Source: Chishuiella changwenlii (GTDB lineage: Bacteria; Bacteroidota; Bacteroidia; Flavobacteriales; Weeksellaceae). From it: a DNA stretch of 64,000 bases. Both the position numbers and the translations under genes were made by a program. A model generated the notes under the pieces. It was not told where the DNA came from. It did no database searches and worked only from the letters and a program-made list of their open reading frames with translations. The DNA lies in contig NZ_FRBH01000013.1 in the NCBI RefSeq assembly GCF_900142565.1, positions 1 to 64,000 on the forward strand, written 5' to 3'. Positions 62,608 through 64,000 of this stretch are shown one piece after another; position 1 is the first letter of the stretch; every line of letters starts with the position of its first letter.

Positions 62608-63021
62608 ATGGAACCACAAAAATTATTAAATGCCATGCTTAGCCAAGATAAATTTTCTGAATGGCTAGGGTTACAAGTTGTAGAAGTAAAAGAAGGTTAT
62701 GCTAAATTACAAGCAAAAATTCGTCCCGAAATGTTAAACGGAGTTGGAACTGTACACGGTGGAGTAACATTTGCTATGGCAGATTCTGCTTTTGCATTTT
62801 CATGCAATATGTATAACAATATTTCGGTTGCTTTAGATGTTCATATCTCATTTACGAAAGCTGGTAAAGAAGGTGATGTGTTTACAATAGAATCTCAAGA
62901 AGTACATTCTTCTAAAAGAACGGGAGTTTATGATATTAAAGTAACGAATCAACACGATGAATTAGTTGCTTTGTTTAAAGGAACATGTTTCCGTACCGGA
63001 AAACAATTAATTCAAGAATAA
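62608..63021 (+). CDS. paaI: Hydroxyphenylacetyl-CoA thioesterase
   Basis: This 137-residue hot-dog-fold thioesterase hydrolyses aryl-CoA dead-end products and so protects the CoA pool. The active-site block is NGVGTVHGGVTFAMADSAFAFSCN, with Asp in the central helix, and the C-terminus YDIKVTNQHDELVALFKGTCFRTGK is typical. It lies 16 bp after paaH and 72 bp before paaJ. Confidence 0.93.
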   Translation: MEPQKLLNAMLSQDKFSEWLGLQVVEVKEGYAKLQAKIRPEMLNGVGTVHGGVTFAMADSAFAFSCNMYNNISVALDVHISFTKAGKEGDVFTIESQEVHSSKRTGVYDIKVTNQHDELVALFKGTCFRTGKQLIQE

Positions 63022-63039
63022 TTACGCTTCATGCTAAAA

Positions 63040-63063
63040 GCTTAACGTCTATATTCGTTAAGC
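63040..63063. repeat. Inverted repeat between paaI and paaJ
   Basis: GCTTAACG (63040-63047) and CGTTAAGC (63056-63063) are perfect 8-bp arms around TCTATATT, and the direct GCATTAAGCG follows. There is no T run behind it, so it looks like an RNA hairpin or repeat remnant rather than a terminator. Confidence 0.55.
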
Positions 63064-63093
63064 ATTAAGCGTTGAACATTTAACTCAATAAAA

Positions 63094-64000
63094 ATGAATC
63101 AAACATATATAATAGATGGAGTTAGAACTCCAATAGGAAAATTAAAAGGAGGATTATCTGCAGTTCGCCCAGATGATATGGGTGCATTAGTTATTTCAGA
63201 ATTACTAAAACGTAATCCTTCAATTGATCCTAGTGCATTTTATGATGTTATTTTCGGAAATGCAAATCAGGCAGGAGAAGATAATCGTAACATTGCAAGA
63301 ATGTCAGCTTTATTATCTGGATTACCATATTCAGTTCCTGGAGAAACAGTGAATCGTTTATGTGCTTCTGGTTTATCTGCTGCCATTTCTGCTTCAAGAG
63401 CTATTAATGTTGGTGATGCACAATTAATGATTTCTGGTGGAGTAGAGTCTATGACAAGAGCTCCTTTAGTTATTTCAAAATCTGCTTCTCCTTTTGGTGG
63501 TGATGCAAAAATCTACGATTCTACATTTGGTTGGCGTTTTATCAACCCAAAAATGAAAGAAATGTGGGGAGTAGATGGAATGGGAAATACAGCAGAAAAT
63601 TTAGCTGAACGTGATAATATTTCTCGTGAAGATCAAGATCAATTTGCTTTATGGTCACAACAAAAAACTGCTGCTGCACAAGCAAATGGTCGATTGGCAA
63701 AAGAAATTGTCGCTGTTGAAATACCTCAACGAAAAGGAGATCCTATTATTTTTGATACAGATGAATTTCCAAAAAATGATACAACTTTAGATATTTTAGG
63801 AAAATTACGTCCAGCTTTTAAACTAGATGGAACAGTTACAGCTGGAAATGCTTCTGGATTAAATGATGGAGCTGCTGCTAATATTTTAGCGTCTGAAAAA
63901 GCTATTAAAGATTTTGGTTTAACACCCATGGCACGTATAGTAAGTTCTGGTGTTGCAGGAGTTGAACCTCGTATTATGGGAATTGGTCCTGTAAATGCTT
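63094..64000 (+). CDS. paaJ: 3-oxoadipyl-CoA thiolase, 5-prime part (cut by window edge)
   Basis: The gene opens with ATG 63094 and stays open to the window edge, giving 302 codons. It begins [20 protein letters not shown], with the thiolase N-terminus, active-site Cys in [23 protein letters not shown] and the beta-ketoadipyl thiolase block [19 protein letters not shown]. It should cleave 3-oxoadipyl-CoA to succinyl-CoA and acetyl-CoA, the end of the pathway. About 100 residues, including the second Cys and the His motif, lie beyond the window. Confidence 0.93.
   Translation, partial: MNQTYIIDGVRTPIGKLKGGLSAVRPDDMGALVISELLKRNPSIDPSAFYDVIFGNANQAGEDNRNIARMSALLSGLPYSVPGETVNRLCASGLSAAISASRAINVGDAQLMISGGVESMTRAPLVISKSASPFGGDAKIYDSTFGWRFINPKMKEMWGVDGMGNTAENLAERDNISREDQDQFALWSQQKTAAAQANGRLAKEIVAVEIPQRKGDPIIFDTDEFPKNDTTLDILGKLRPAFKLDGTVTAGNASGLNDGAAANILASEKAIKDFGLTPMARIVSSGVAGVEPRIMGIGPVNA

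Overview
The window is strongly AT-rich DNA from a member of the Bacteroidota, most likely a marine Flavobacteriaceae close to Tenacibaculum or Polaribacter (the genus is a guess). Support comes from two SusC/SusD outer-membrane pairs, two proteins with type IX secretion C-terminal sorting domains, an atpD-atpC pair detached from the other ATP synthase genes, a Bat (Bacteroides aerotolerance) operon, and upstream regions that repeatedly carry the Bacteroidota -7 promoter box TAnnTTTG rather than Shine-Dalgarno sequences. No rRNA, tRNA, CRISPR array, prophage or intact insertion sequence was seen.

Layout. 1-376: repeat-rich intergenic DNA. 377-8743: a SusC/SusD-like pair (minus) divergent from a TonB-dependent siderophore receptor and PepSY membrane protein (plus). 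9006-16809: metX, a DUF6314 protein, an unknown lipoprotein, atpD-atpC, a secreted Fes/IroE-type esterase and ribF. 16842-22958 (minus): ECF sigma factor, putative anti-sigma factor, three tandem surface proteins of the VGIGT type, and a T9SS-exported subtilase. 23113-27950: a second SusC/SusD pair. 28248-33383: a PLC-like phosphodiesterase, a secreted metallophosphoesterase, a small membrane-protein gene with a decayed tandem copy, and a toxin-antitoxin-like pair (HTH-DUF6922 plus AbiEii nucleotidyltransferase). 33455-38889: a CotH-kinase surface protein, asd, bacilliredoxin, rnpA, a small membrane protein and marC. 38941-42612 (minus): TPR protein, a 20-codon micro-ORF, LytS-type histidine kinase with a C-terminal 2TM domain, CPBP protease and LytTR regulator. 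42830-43783: bioB. 43838-51362 (minus): moxR-DUF58-membrane protein-batA-batB-batC-batD. 51680-54984: E2 and fused E1 of a branched-chain 2-oxoacid dehydrogenase. 55093-64000 (plus): phenylacetate degradation operon paaK-tetR-paaE-A-B-C-D-G-H-I-J, cut by the window edge in paaJ.

How the genes work together. The paa operon activates phenylacetate to its CoA ester, epoxidises the ring (PaaABCDE), isomerises it (PaaG) and finishes by beta-oxidation (PaaH, PaaJ), with PaaI removing dead-end thioesters. A 28-bp palindrome upstream of the likely paaK promoter is a good candidate operator for the TetR protein encoded as second gene. The siderophore receptor and PepSY protein overlap by one base and probably take up ferric siderophore and reduce it.

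Less ordinary items: a dispersed intergenic element that folds into nested stems with a covarying outer stem between its two copies; the HTH-DUF6922/AbiEii pair; a 20-residue hydrophobic peptide ORF abutting the histidine kinase; a terminator-like hairpin between atpD and atpC; and a terminator-like hairpin antisense to the leader of the second susC gene.
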